A stretch of DNA of 34,938 nt from Candidatus Taylorbacteria bacterium RIFCSPHIGHO2_12_FULL_45_16 (lineage in GTDB: Bacteria; Patescibacteriota; Minisyncoccia; Phycocordibacterales; PALSA-1337). Position 1 is the stretch's first letter; the number at the start of each line of letters is the position of its first letter. The DNA is taken from assembly GCA_001821055.1 (NCBI GenBank), contig MHRT01000001.1, positions 91,868-126,805 of the forward strand, in the 5' to 3' direction. Under the pieces are notes generated by a model that did not search any database, was not told where the DNA came from, and was given only the letters and a program-made list of their open reading frames with translations. Position numbers and translations under genes: made by a program. Shown piece after piece: positions 1 to 9,920 of the stretch.

Positions 1-330
1 ACCGAAGCCCGAAACGGAGAAGAGGGACTGGCTATCGCTCTTCGTGATCGGCCGGATTTGATTGTTCTCGATATCATCATGCCGGTCATGGATGGTATGA
101 CGATGATGCGCAAATTGCGTCAGACCAACGAATGGGGCAAAGAGGTACCGATTATTTTGCTTACGAACTTGAGCGCCGACAAAGAGGAGATCAATCAGGC
201 TATTGTCCGTAATGAGCCTGCTTACTATTTAGTCAAATCAAATTGGACAATCAGTGATTTGGTGGATAAAGTAAAGGAGCGTCTCTCTCGACAGCATCAA
301 ACCGTCTTCGTGGCTAGAGATACAGCATGA
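1..330 (+). CDS. Response regulator receiver domain protein, C-terminal part (start lies before the window)
   Basis: Frame is open to the window edge; translation has IVLDIIMPVMDGMTMMRKLR and IILLTNLS, typical of CheY-like receivers, ending at TGA 328-330. Confidence 0.85.
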   Translation, partial: TEARNGEEGLAIALRDRPDLIVLDIIMPVMDGMTMMRKLRQTNEWGKEVPIILLTNLSADKEEINQAIVRNEPAYYLVKSNWTISDLVDKVKERLSRQHQTVFVARDTA

Positions 331-345
331 AAGACTCCAAAATGA

Positions 346-351
346 TATAAT
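346..351 (+). promoter_or_regulatory. Putative -10 box (TATAAT) for the pilB operon
   Basis: Exact TATAAT, 11 nt before ATG 363. Confidence 0.55.
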
Positions 352-362
352 ATAGGGCAATT

Positions 363-2111
363 ATGCTCATCGAAGATACCCAGCTCTATAAATTCATCCT
401 CGACTCTGGTCTTGTGACCAAAGATGATCTTGAGACCGCCAAGAAAGACGCGGAAAAAGAAAACAAGCGCCTTGGCGATATTCTCGTTATCGCGGGCAAA
501 ATCACCGCAGACAATTTGCGTCGCATGGAAGCTTATGTCCTCGGTATTCCATTTGTCGATCTCAAGGGCAAGAAAATAGATTTTGACACACTCTCGCTTA
601 TACCGGAACCTATCGCTCGTGGACATAACATCGTTCCATTCAAAAAAACCGAGACTACCTTGGAAGTGGCGATGTTGGACGTGAATGACCTATCCGCTAT
701 TGATTTTATCAAGAAGAAGGTCAACCTCAAGATCCAACCACGACTGACTGATTCGGATTCCCTCAAAGAAGTTTTGGTCCAGTATCAGAAAAGTTTGAAG
801 GCTGAATTTGGCGACCTTATCCAAAAGGAGACGGCCACACTAAAAACCATCTCGGAAGATAACGGCGAGACCGCGACGGAAGCGGATATAAAGAAGCTGG
901 CCGAAGATCTGCCCGTAGTGCGCATTGTGGACACCTTGATCAAACACGCCGCCATTCAAAACGCGTCGGATATCCATATCGAGCCGATGGACAGCCAAGT
1001 ACTTGTCCGTTATCGCATTGACGGACTTCTCCATGATGCCATGGTGCTTCCGCGTCAAGCCGGTCCGTCTGTTTCGGCGCGCATCAAAGTCCTTTCAAAT
1101 TTGAAGCTTGATGAAAAACGATTGCCACAAGATGGCCGCTTCAAAGTGGACATGAATAATGAAAAAGTTTCGTTTCGAGTCTCTATTTTGCCGACCTATT
1201 ATGGGGAAAAGATAGTTATGCGACTGTTGCGCGAAAACATTTCCGGATTTACGTTAGAATATCTGAATTTTCACGGAGAGGGGTTGGAACGCATCCATCA
1301 CGCTTTGAAACAGACGACGGGCATGATACTGACGACTGGTCCGACAGGTTCCGGTAAGACCACTACGCTTTATACCATGTTGGATCTCTTGAACCAGCCC
1401 GATGTCAACATTTCCACAATTGAAGATCCGATCGAGTATCAGATCGGTCGTATCAATCAAACTCAAGTCCGTCCGGAGATTGGTTTTAGTTTCGCGCAAG
1501 GCATCCGCACGCTCGTCCGTCAAGATCCGGATATCATCATGGTGGGTGAAATTCGCGACAATGAAACGGCCGCATTGGCGGTGAATGCCGCATTGACCGG
1601 CCATCTGGTGCTTTCAACCCTACACACCAATAGCGCCGCTGGTGCCATTCCGCGTCTTTTGGACATGGGCGTAGAATCTTTCCTGCTTGTCTCCACGCTC
1701 AATGTGGTCATCGGCCAACGTTTGGTTCGTCAACTTACGGATACCAAGGAAAAATACGTTCTGAATAAGGCGGAGTTCGCGCAATTGGAAAAACTGGTTG
1801 ATTTGGAACGCGTGCTGGCGGCGCTCAAAGCGGACAAAATCGTAAAGCCAAACGACGCGGCGAAGGATTTGACTTTTTGGAAGGCGGTCGTTACCGGCGA
1901 TGAAGATGGCTTCAAAGGGCGCGTCGGCATCCATGAGATCCTCAAAATGAACCAGACTATCAAGGATTTGGTCATGAAAAACGCGACCGCGACCGAGATT
2001 GAGATCCAGGCTAAGAAAGAGGGAATGCTAACTATGCTTGAGGACGGGATATATAAGTGCGTGGAAGGCAAGACGACTATCGAAGAAGTGCTTCGGGTGG
2101 TGACGGAGTAA
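363..2111 (+). CDS. pilB: Type IV pilus assembly ATPase PilB / GspE family
   Basis: Walker A TGPTGSGKTTTLY, Asp-box TIEDPIEYQI, Walker B-like DPDIIMVGEIRD, GHLVLSTLHTN; N-terminal GspE_N-like region. Confidence 0.95.
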   Translation: MLIEDTQLYKFILDSGLVTKDDLETAKKDAEKENKRLGDILVIAGKITADNLRRMEAYVLGIPFVDLKGKKIDFDTLSLIPEPIARGHNIVPFKKTETTLEVAMLDVNDLSAIDFIKKKVNLKIQPRLTDSDSLKEVLVQYQKSLKAEFGDLIQKETATLKTISEDNGETATEADIKKLAEDLPVVRIVDTLIKHAAIQNASDIHIEPMDSQVLVRYRIDGLLHDAMVLPRQAGPSVSARIKVLSNLKLDEKRLPQDGRFKVDMNNEKVSFRVSILPTYYGEKIVMRLLRENISGFTLEYLNFHGEGLERIHHALKQTTGMILTTGPTGSGKTTTLYTMLDLLNQPDVNISTIEDPIEYQIGRINQTQVRPEIGFSFAQGIRTLVRQDPDIIMVGEIRDNETAALAVNAALTGHLVLSTLHTNSAAGAIPRLLDMGVESFLLVSTLNVVIGQRLVRQLTDTKEKYVLNKAEFAQLEKLVDLERVLAALKADKIVKPNDAAKDLTFWKAVVTGDEDGFKGRVGIHEILKMNQTIKDLVMKNATATEIEIQAKKEGMLTMLEDGIYKCVEGKTTIEEVLRVVTE

Positions 2112-2138
2112 TTTAAAAATCAAATCACACTTACTTTC

Positions 2139-3359
2139 ATGTCACATTTTACTTTCAGAGCAAAAAAAACAACTGGCGAAATCTATTCAAGCGAAAAAGA
2201 CGTGGCCGACCGCTATGAGCTGTACAATCTCGTGCGTGAAAGTGGCGATGAAATCGTCGAAATACACGAAACAGCGTCTTCAAAAAGCTTTCGGATGAAC
2301 ATATCTTTCGGTGGCTTGTTCAAACGGGTTAAAACAATAGATAAAATAAACTTCGCGCGCAACCTTGGTTCGATGTTGGAAGCGGGTTTGGCGTTGTCAC
2401 GCGCACTGTCGGTGTTGGAACGTCAGTCGCACAGCAAAGAATTCAAAAAAATCATCGCCGATCTCATCGAAAATATCAGTAAGGGCGCGACGCTGTCTGA
2501 TTCCATGGTCAAACACCCGAAAGTTTTCTCGCAACTTTTTGTTTCCATGGTCCACGCGGGAGAACAAAGTGGCACATTGGCAGAATCATTCAAGGTCGTC
2601 GCCAATCAAATGGATAAAAGCTACACCCTTGAACGCAAAGTCAGGGGCGCGCTTATATATCCGGCCGTCATCGTATGCGCTATGTTGATCATCGGTATCC
2701 TAATGTTGATATTTGTGATACCAACCTTAACAAAAACATTCGTCGAGCTTAATGTGACGCTACCATTGAGCACGAGACTGGTGCTCGGCGTGAGTGATCT
2801 CTTTCAGAATTATGGGCTGTTAATTTTGGTCGCGGTGATAGTCGCTTTCTTTGGCGTGACATGGTGGGCGCGTCGTGATCAAGGCAAGAAAGTGCTTCAT
2901 GCTCTGATCCTCAAGATTCCAATTATCGGCCCATTGGTCCAAGAAGTGAATACGGCTCGCACGGCACGCACACTCTCTTCGCTTCTCGGTTCCGGAGTAG
3001 ATGTGGTTGAATCCGTCAATATCACCGCTGGCGTTGTTCAAAATGTGTATTTCCGAGCGGTCCTCGAAAAAGCGCGTGAAGCCATCAAGAAAGGAGAACT
3101 TATGTCGGAGGTATTTTCCGAGGCCGACAAATTGTACCCTGTTTTCATCGCGGAGATGATAAGCGTCGGCGAAGAAACAGGTAAAACTGGGGAAATGTTG
3201 ATTGGCGTCGCGCATTATTACGAAGAAGACATTGAACAGAAAACCAAAGACATGTCCACTGTCATTGAACCATTTTTGATGATTATGATCGCGGCAGCTG
3301 TTGGATTTTTTGCTGTTGCCATGATCACACCGATGTATTCCTTAGTTGATGCGATTTAG
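2139..3359 (+). CDS. pilC: Type II secretion system F family / PilC inner-membrane protein
   Basis: FARNLGSMLEAGLALSRALSVLE, GEQSGTLAE, repeated GEETGKTGEML; three hydrophobic segments. Confidence 0.93.
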   Translation: MSHFTFRAKKTTGEIYSSEKDVADRYELYNLVRESGDEIVEIHETASSKSFRMNISFGGLFKRVKTIDKINFARNLGSMLEAGLALSRALSVLERQSHSKEFKKIIADLIENISKGATLSDSMVKHPKVFSQLFVSMVHAGEQSGTLAESFKVVANQMDKSYTLERKVRGALIYPAVIVCAMLIIGILMLIFVIPTLTKTFVELNVTLPLSTRLVLGVSDLFQNYGLLILVAVIVAFFGVTWWARRDQGKKVLHALILKIPIIGPLVQEVNTARTARTLSSLLGSGVDVVESVNITAGVVQNVYFRAVLEKAREAIKKGELMSEVFSEADKLYPVFIAEMISVGEETGKTGEMLIGVAHYYEEDIEQKTKDMSTVIEPFLMIMIAAAVGFFAVAMITPMYSLVDAI

Positions 3360-3364
3360 AATAT

Positions 3365-5230
3365 ATGAAGCATGAGTCAAGATCCATAAAGCATGAAAAA
3401 AAACGCAAAGAATGCGCTCCTTTTGCCTCTCATTTATTTACTCTCGTTGCGCACGATTCGTTCGCGTTTACCCTAATCGAGGTGCTCGTCGGAGCGGCGG
3501 TGTTTCTGATTGTTGCTTTGGCCGCTTATAATGCCTATATAGGTTTGTTCAAATTGATTGACTTGAGTCAGTACAAAATATTGGCGGTTAATTTGGCGAA
3601 TGAACAATTTGAAATTGCCCGTAACATGCCTTATAACGATGTCGGCATCACAGGAGGTATCCCATCCGGCAAACTCGCGCACACGCAGACGCTTGTCCGC
3701 GGAGGAGTGACATTTGGCGTGACGACCACGGTCCGCAATCTTGATCTGCCGTTTGATGGCACAATTGGCGGATCGCCAAATGATTTGTCCCCCGCAGACA
3801 ATAAACTGGTTGATATTATGGTGTCATGCGATGGCTGCAAAAACATGAAGCCAATCTCTCTGACCGGACAAGTGGCGCCGAAAAATTTGGAAACGGCATC
3901 GAACAATGGGGCACTCTTTGTGCGCGTATTTGACGCTAATGGTCAGCCAGTACAAGGCGCTTCAGTCAATATTGTCAATGTCGCCACTTCAACATCGATC
4001 ATCATCAATGACGTGACAGATGCCACGGGCATGTTGCAAATCATTGATGTTCCACCCGGAAATACAGCGTATCGTATAACAGTGACAAAAAACGGATATT
4101 CAACTGATCGCACATATCCACCCGGAGACATCGCCAATCCGACACCGCTCAAACCGGATGCGACCGTGCTTCTCCAGCAGGTCACTCAAGTTAGTTTTTC
4201 AATCGACAAACTCGGCATGATCAATGTCGTCAGCATAGGTCCGACATGCGCCAGCATCCCGGATTTCAACTTTGCTCTAGTGAGCTCAAAAACGATTGGG
4301 ACAAATATTCCAAAATTTTCCCAAAACTTGATGACTAATAGTTCTGGCACTCTTGATCTGACCGCAATGGAATGGGATACCTATACGGTAGTACCGACGG
4401 ATACTTCATATGTCGTCGCTGGACTCAATCCACTCAATCCGACGACGGTAAATCCGGATTCGGCCCAACAATTGCAAATTATAGCAACCCCACATATGCC
4501 ACAGAGCATATTGGTGACAGTGAAAGACGGCGCAACGCAGCTGCCAATTTCGGGCGCGACGGTAACTTTGTCGAAAAGCGGCTGGACGGATACCAAGACT
4601 ACGGGCAAGGGTTTTATCAATCAGACGGATTGGTCGGGAGGCGATGGTCAATCTGAATATATAATCACGAATAGATATATGTATGATAGCTTGGGGATTG
4701 ATGTGACGAGTTCCGTCGGAGAGACTATTCTCCGTTCTGCATTTGGTATCTATATGTTTTACGGCGCTTTGGAATCATCGACTTTTGACACCGGATCGGA
4801 CAGTAATTTCTATACATTGACATGGTCTCCGACCGACCAACCGGTGGAGACTGGACCGGACAATGTTCGTTTCCAAGTGGCCACGGCAACAAGCACGACA
4901 CCTACAGACTGGGAATTTTTGGGACCGGACGGCACCACCGAGACGTATTACACAATCCCAGATTCGCCGATGAATGAGGTACATAATGGCGACAGATATC
5001 TGCGTTATAGAATGCATCTAAAGACAGTTACGTCCACTTCGACTCCGAGAATCGCTGACGCGTCATTCACTTTCACATCATCGTGCACGCCTCCGGGACA
5101 GGTTATTTTTTCAAATTTATCCAATGTCATGTACCATATACGAGTCCAAAAAGATGGTTATACAGATTTTGAGTATGATGTGCCGGCGGATACCGATTGG
5201 CAAGAAGTGTTGGTAGTGCTGACGCAGTAG
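3365..5230 (+). CDS. Prepilin-like protein with N-terminal methylation motif and carboxypeptidase-regulatory-like (Ig-like) domains
   Basis: FAFTLIEVLVGAAVFLIVALAAYNAY class III signal; downstream VRVFDANGQPVQGASVNIVN...ITVTKNGYSTDRTYPPGD resembles CarboxypepD_reg repeats. True start may be internal. Confidence 0.8.
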   Translation: MKHESRSIKHEKKRKECAPFASHLFTLVAHDSFAFTLIEVLVGAAVFLIVALAAYNAYIGLFKLIDLSQYKILAVNLANEQFEIARNMPYNDVGITGGIPSGKLAHTQTLVRGGVTFGVTTTVRNLDLPFDGTIGGSPNDLSPADNKLVDIMVSCDGCKNMKPISLTGQVAPKNLETASNNGALFVRVFDANGQPVQGASVNIVNVATSTSIIINDVTDATGMLQIIDVPPGNTAYRITVTKNGYSTDRTYPPGDIANPTPLKPDATVLLQQVTQVSFSIDKLGMINVVSIGPTCASIPDFNFALVSSKTIGTNIPKFSQNLMTNSSGTLDLTAMEWDTYTVVPTDTSYVVAGLNPLNPTTVNPDSAQQLQIIATPHMPQSILVTVKDGATQLPISGATVTLSKSGWTDTKTTGKGFINQTDWSGGDGQSEYIITNRYMYDSLGIDVTSSVGETILRSAFGIYMFYGALESSTFDTGSDSNFYTLTWSPTDQPVETGPDNVRFQVATATSTTPTDWEFLGPDGTTETYYTIPDSPMNEVHNGDRYLRYRMHLKTVTSTSTPRIADASFTFTSSCTPPGQVIFSNLSNVMYHIRVQKDGYTDFEYDVPADTDWQEVLVVLTQ

Positions 5231-5271
5231 ATACGTGATGAGATACAATACTGTAGTATAATTAATAAAAT

Positions 5272-5877
5272 ATGAACCGTTTCCGAGGATTTACTTTAGT
5301 TGAGATTATCGTGGCAATCGCGATTTTGATTATTATCATGATCGCCGTAAGTTCTTTCCAATATAATGTCATCAACTACAATCGTTCTGGCGCGGTGGCA
5401 TTGACCAATGCCCAAGAAATACAGGCACTGCTCAAAATCATGACAAAGGAAATGCGATCCATGGAGCAGGGTTCTGACGGGGCGTATCCGCTGATTGCAA
5501 CCGCAACCAGTTCTATTACATTTTTTGCTGATGTGGACAATAATAGCAATAAGGAGCGTGTACGTTATTATATTGCTACAACCACATTGTATCGTGGCGT
5601 GATCAAGCCCGTTGGGTCCCCGGCAACATATCCATCAAACATGGAGACCAAAAAAATATTGATTACCGGTATCCGCAATTCTCCCACATCCCCGATTTTT
5701 GAATATTTTGACGCGATGTACTCTGGGACATCGTCGCCCATGTCGTATCCGCTCAATCTGACATCCATAAGATTAGTCAAAACAACGCTGACCATTGATA
5801 CTGATCCAGCAAAGTCTCCGGTTTTACGCACATTTACCACCCAAGTTGGGCTACGCAATCTAAAAGATAATCTATGA
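5272..5877 (+). CDS. Prepilin-type N-terminal cleavage/methylation domain protein (minor pilin)
   Basis: MNRFRGFTLVEIIVAIAILIIIMIAVSSF at the N terminus; TATAAT at 5257-5262. Confidence 0.88.
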   Translation: MNRFRGFTLVEIIVAIAILIIIMIAVSSFQYNVINYNRSGAVALTNAQEIQALLKIMTKEMRSMEQGSDGAYPLIATATSSITFFADVDNNSNKERVRYYIATTTLYRGVIKPVGSPATYPSNMETKKILITGIRNSPTSPIFEYFDAMYSGTSSPMSYPLNLTSIRLVKTTLTIDTDPAKSPVLRTFTTQVGLRNLKDNL

Positions 5878-7337
5878 GAATATTTCATATACAACGCGGA
5901 ATTGTGCTGGTGAATGTGCTTATTTTCGCCACGATAGCCGTGACGGTTACATCGGCCTTGGTCAATTGGGGAGCAAGCGTGCTTAAGACGACCCGCATGC
6001 TTGATCAGCGTGAACAGGCATTCCAAATAGCTGAAGCTGGCGTGGAATATTATCGTTGGCATTTGGCTCACGCACCTACTGATTATCAGGATGGCACGGG
6101 AGGTCCTGGACCGTACACACATGATGTCAAAGACGCCGATGGTGATGTGGTTGGACAGTATTCTCTGGTTATTACGCCTCCTCTTATCGGTTCGACGGTG
6201 GTGAAGGTAAGATCAACCGGCATCGTGGTGGGCAGTACCACCTCGCGAACTATTTTGGCAACGCTGGCCATACCGTCACTGGCAAAATTTGCCGTCGTGG
6301 CCAATCAAAACATGCGTTTTGGCGCGGGCACAGAAGTTTTTGGTCCCGTGCATTCCAACTCAGGCATTCGTTTTGACGGAGTCAGTCATAATTTGATTAC
6401 CAGTTCGGTGACTCAGTATAACGATCCTGACTCTGATGATTGCAATAATGGCAGATCATTTGGTGTTCATACTTGCGTCAATCCGGATGATCCACGTCCG
6501 CCGGCAACTGTGCCGAACAGACCAGATGTGTTCATGGCGGGTAGACAATTTCCAGTACAGTCGTTCGATTTCAATGGTTTGACTGTTGATTTGTCCCAAA
6601 TGAAAGAAGATGCGCAGGATGATGGCGTATATATTTCTGCTTCCGGGTCACAAGGGTATCATATCGTTCTTAGAACGGACGGAACATTTGACTTATACAA
6701 AGTTACGGCGCTACAGCCCGCACCGAACAATTGCACGAATACCAACAGCCAGGACAACTGGGGCACATGGAGTGTCAAGACGCAAGTCCATCCGACGACG
6801 GGCGCGAATAATGTGCCAAAAAACTACGAATTTCCTGACAACGGCGTGATTTTTGTGGAAGATCATGTGTGGGTTGATGGAACTATTGATGGCGCCAGGT
6901 TGACCATCGCGGCAGGAAGATTCCCGGATAATGTCTCAACTCGCAAAGATATAATGATAAATAACGATCTCATCTATAGTACGTATGATGGGAGCGAAGT
7001 TATCGCGTTGGTGGCACAGCGCAATATATCGACGGGACTTTTTAGCGATAATAATCTTCGTGTCGACGCGGCTCTAGTTGCCCAAAATGGTAGGGCCGGC
7101 CGTTATTATTACGAGTCGGATTGCCGTTCGGGAGGAGTTAACTATTACGTGAGGGATTCCATCACTCTTTTTGGCATGATTGCCACCAATAATCGTTACG
7201 GTTTTGCTTATACCGATGATACCGGTTATGATACGCGCAACATCATATATGACGGCAATCTACTTTATGGTCCACCGCCGTCATTTCCATTGACTTCCAG
7301 TCAGTATCAAACTATATCTTGGCAGGAAGTGCAATAA
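5874..7337 (+). CDS. PilX-like pilus assembly protein
   Basis: N-terminal hydrophobic segment GIVLVNVLIFATIAVTVTSALVNW followed by AFQIAEAGVEYYRWHL, typical of PilX/pilin-like proteins; overlaps the previous stop (ATGA). Confidence 0.72.
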   Translation: MRIFHIQRGIVLVNVLIFATIAVTVTSALVNWGASVLKTTRMLDQREQAFQIAEAGVEYYRWHLAHAPTDYQDGTGGPGPYTHDVKDADGDVVGQYSLVITPPLIGSTVVKVRSTGIVVGSTTSRTILATLAIPSLAKFAVVANQNMRFGAGTEVFGPVHSNSGIRFDGVSHNLITSSVTQYNDPDSDDCNNGRSFGVHTCVNPDDPRPPATVPNRPDVFMAGRQFPVQSFDFNGLTVDLSQMKEDAQDDGVYISASGSQGYHIVLRTDGTFDLYKVTALQPAPNNCTNTNSQDNWGTWSVKTQVHPTTGANNVPKNYEFPDNGVIFVEDHVWVDGTIDGARLTIAAGRFPDNVSTRKDIMINNDLIYSTYDGSEVIALVAQRNISTGLFSDNNLRVDAALVAQNGRAGRYYYESDCRSGGVNYYVRDSITLFGMIATNNRYGFAYTDDTGYDTRNIIYDGNLLYGPPPSFPLTSSQYQTISWQEVQ

Positions 7338-7398
7338 AAGTAATATCCTTTGTCAAAATAGACCTGCACGGATCGGGGATTTGCGTTACAATACTCTT

Positions 7399-8157
7399 AT
7401 GTCAAAAAAGCTTGTTATCGGTAACTGGAAAATGAATCCGGCGACGCTCGATGACGCGAAGAATATTATTCGCAAGATTCGCCGGACGGCGAATTTGTTG
7501 AAGAATACAGTTGTGGTCGTTTGCCCTCCGTTTGTTTACACGCAGAGCGCTATTTCCAGACGCGGTCCAAGCACGCTTAAAGTTGGCGCGCAGACCGTCT
7601 CGTATGAAAAGGAGAATTCTCATACGGGGGAAATAAGCGCCAAGACGCTTGTCGACATTGGCGTGGAATATGTGATAGCGGGGCATTCTGAAGAGCGTGC
7701 TCGTAACGATACCGATGAGATTGTTTCCCGACGAGTCAAGGCTATCATTGAGGCGGGAATGAACGCGGTTGTCTGTGTTGGTGAACGTGTCCGTGATGAC
7801 GGCGGAGGGTATCTCGAGACGCTCAAAAGTCAAATCAAAAACAGTCTAGCAGACGTACCAAGCAGTTTGGCCAAAAATATTATTATTGCGTATGAACCGG
7901 TCTGGGCCATCGGCGCCAAGGAGGCGATGATGCCAGAACAGATATATGAGATGTCTCTCTTTGTGAAAAAAGTGTTTTCCGATATTTTCAGCCAGAATCA
8001 AGCAATGAAGACTCTAGTTATCTATGGCGGATCGGTCAATTTTAGGAACGCTAGGGAAATCATCACTGTGGGAAAGGTCGACGGACTTTTAGTGGGGCGC
8101 GAAAGCGTGAATACGCCTGGATTTGTAGAATTACTTAAGGCGGTTGATGACATCTAG
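7399..8157 (+). CDS. tpiA: Triosephosphate isomerase
   Basis: KLVIGNWKMNP, VIAGHSEER, AYEPVWAIG, IYGGSVN, DGLLVGRESV. ATG 7399 preferred over the upstream TTG at 7381. Confidence 0.96.
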   Translation: MSKKLVIGNWKMNPATLDDAKNIIRKIRRTANLLKNTVVVVCPPFVYTQSAISRRGPSTLKVGAQTVSYEKENSHTGEISAKTLVDIGVEYVIAGHSEERARNDTDEIVSRRVKAIIEAGMNAVVCVGERVRDDGGGYLETLKSQIKNSLADVPSSLAKNIIIAYEPVWAIGAKEAMMPEQIYEMSLFVKKVFSDIFSQNQAMKTLVIYGGSVNFRNAREIITVGKVDGLLVGRESVNTPGFVELLKAVDDI

Positions 8158-8245
8158 TTATGATTTCTACTCGCCTCTGACAGGTGCTCGGCAATCAAAA
8201 CACCGCCTGGCGCTCGCCCGCACTTCATCTGCTATAATAACTAGC

Positions 8246-9412
8246 ATGAAGACAATCAGAGACATCGAGTATTTTGATGGGGTCAAAATGTTGATGCGTG
8301 TGGACTTTAATGTACCGATAAAAAATGGCGTAATTACAGATGATTTCCGGATTCGCGCGGCATTGCCGACGATTGATTTTTTGAACAAAAACGGCGCGGT
8401 AATTATCTTGGTAGGCCATCTGGAATCAATTGACGGGGAAAATCTGTCCTTGGAAACTGTCGCGTGGCATCTAGATAGATTGGGTCAGCCGGTAACTTTC
8501 ATCAAAGATTTCAAAAGCGCGCGGAAGATCATAGAGACGAGTTGCGAGAGACAAAAAGAATTGGGAATGGATGGCGAAGGACGGAACGGTAGGGTCTTTT
8601 TACTGGAGAATCTTCGTTTTTTTGATGGTGAAAAGAATAATGATGCGAAATTCGTCAAGGAGCTAGCTTCACTTGCCGATATTTACATAAACGAGGCATT
8701 TTCAGCATCGCATCGTGAGCATGCTTCTATAGTCGGTGTCCCTAGATTGTTGCCGAGCTATATTGGGTTGCAGTTTGAAAAGGAAGTTGAGCATCTCTTA
8801 AAGACATTCACGCCGGCTCACCCCTTTGTCTTTGTTCTTGGCGGAGCAAAGTTCAACACAAAACTTCGACTGATCGAAAGATTTTCAAAAATTGCTGACG
8901 TGATATTTTTCGGAGGCGCACTGGGGAATGACGCACTCAAGGCCAAAGGATATTCGGTTGGTGATTCGAAGATTTCTGACGGATCCGTGGATATTTCTGG
9001 GATCGTCAATCGACCGAATATTATCGCGCCGATTGATTTTGTTAATCAAGATCATGTAGTGAAAAATATAGAGGCTATTGACGCGAAAGACATTATCTTT
9101 GATAACGGTCCAAAAACTCTTGCTTTGATGGCTGAAAAAATCAAACAGGCTAGATTTATTCTCTGGAACGGCCCGTTAGGCTTCTATGAGGACGGTTATG
9201 ATGAAGGCACCAATGCTCTGGCCGGTCTGATTGCCACCCGCACCCAAAACGAAGGCGGGATTGTCTCAATAGTTGGCGGAGGTGATACTTTGGCGGCAAT
9301 TGCTGATCTAAGGATCAACGATAAATTCACCTTTGTCTCCACGGCTGGTGGAGCAATGCTTGATTTTTTGGCCAAAGGGACTTTGCCGGGGATTGAGGCG
9401 TTGGGGAAGTAA
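8246..9412 (+). CDS. pgk: Phosphoglycerate kinase
   Basis: MLMRVDFNVPIKNGVITDDFRIRAALPTI, LENLRFFDGEK, FVLGGAKFNTKL, WNGPLGFYE, SIVGGGDTLAAI. ATG 8246 with TATAAT at 8233-8238. Confidence 0.96.
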   Translation: MKTIRDIEYFDGVKMLMRVDFNVPIKNGVITDDFRIRAALPTIDFLNKNGAVIILVGHLESIDGENLSLETVAWHLDRLGQPVTFIKDFKSARKIIETSCERQKELGMDGEGRNGRVFLLENLRFFDGEKNNDAKFVKELASLADIYINEAFSASHREHASIVGVPRLLPSYIGLQFEKEVEHLLKTFTPAHPFVFVLGGAKFNTKLRLIERFSKIADVIFFGGALGNDALKAKGYSVGDSKISDGSVDISGIVNRPNIIAPIDFVNQDHVVKNIEAIDAKDIIFDNGPKTLALMAEKIKQARFILWNGPLGFYEDGYDEGTNALAGLIATRTQNEGGIVSIVGGGDTLAAIADLRINDKFTFVSTAGGAMLDFLAKGTLPGIEALGK

Positions 9413-9489
9413 AATTACCCGATTGGAGATTTTTCTACTATTCAGACAATGAAATATTATTCTCGATAAGTTTTCGGATGTTCAAGGGA

Positions 9490-9855
9490 TTATTTTAGTG
9501 TTTCAATAATTCTCTTTTTATTACCCTCAAAATCTTTTTTGTCTCCTGAGGTGTTTTTGGGATTGGGGAACACCCAGATATGCGCGTGAGGAACTTCTTC
9601 ACCGATAATCTTGCTCCAGATTTCTTCCTGTTTATAGGCTTTTTTCTGTGCAAGGGCAATTTTGCGCGCTATCTCGAAATAGTCACCAACATTTGGCACA
9701 TCCCAGACCCAGCGGTAGTGTTTTTTCGGTATGACCAGAGTGTGTCCTGGGGAAAACGGATCGATACTCAAAAATGCCATGAAATCTTGGTTTTCATAAA
9801 CGATATCGGCTGGGATTTCTTTGGCGATAATTTTGCAGAAGATGCAGTCTTTCAT
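9490..9855 (-). CDS. HIT family protein
   Basis: MKDCIFCKIIAKEIPADIVYENQDFMAFLSIDPFSPGHTLVIPKKHY and EVPHAHIWVFP (HxHxH-like triad). Confidence 0.92.
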   Translation of the reverse strand: MKDCIFCKIIAKEIPADIVYENQDFMAFLSIDPFSPGHTLVIPKKHYRWVWDVPNVGDYFEIARKIALAQKKAYKQEEIWSKIIGEEVPHAHIWVFPNPKNTSGDKKDFEGNKKRIIETLK

Positions 9856-9920
9856 GTAATGATTTTAGCATAAATAAAAGAGCGACTTTTGTGGACTTTC
9901 CCCATGTTATACTTCCTTTC

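Noticed and set aside
5568-6122. 184-aa minus-strand ORF
   Set aside because: Antisense to two prepilin-like genes with coherent start/stop overlap; no family features.
3365-7337. Type II secretion system rather than type IV pilus
   Set aside because: Cannot be fully excluded, but PilB/PilC plus prepilins and a PilX-like protein, with no GspD/L/M-type genes in view, fit a CPR type IV pilus locus better.
8144-8245. Upstream extension of the pgk ORF overlapping tpiA
   Set aside because: Extension is not PGK-like and the consensus -10 (8233-8238) and conserved N terminus fit the ATG at 8246.
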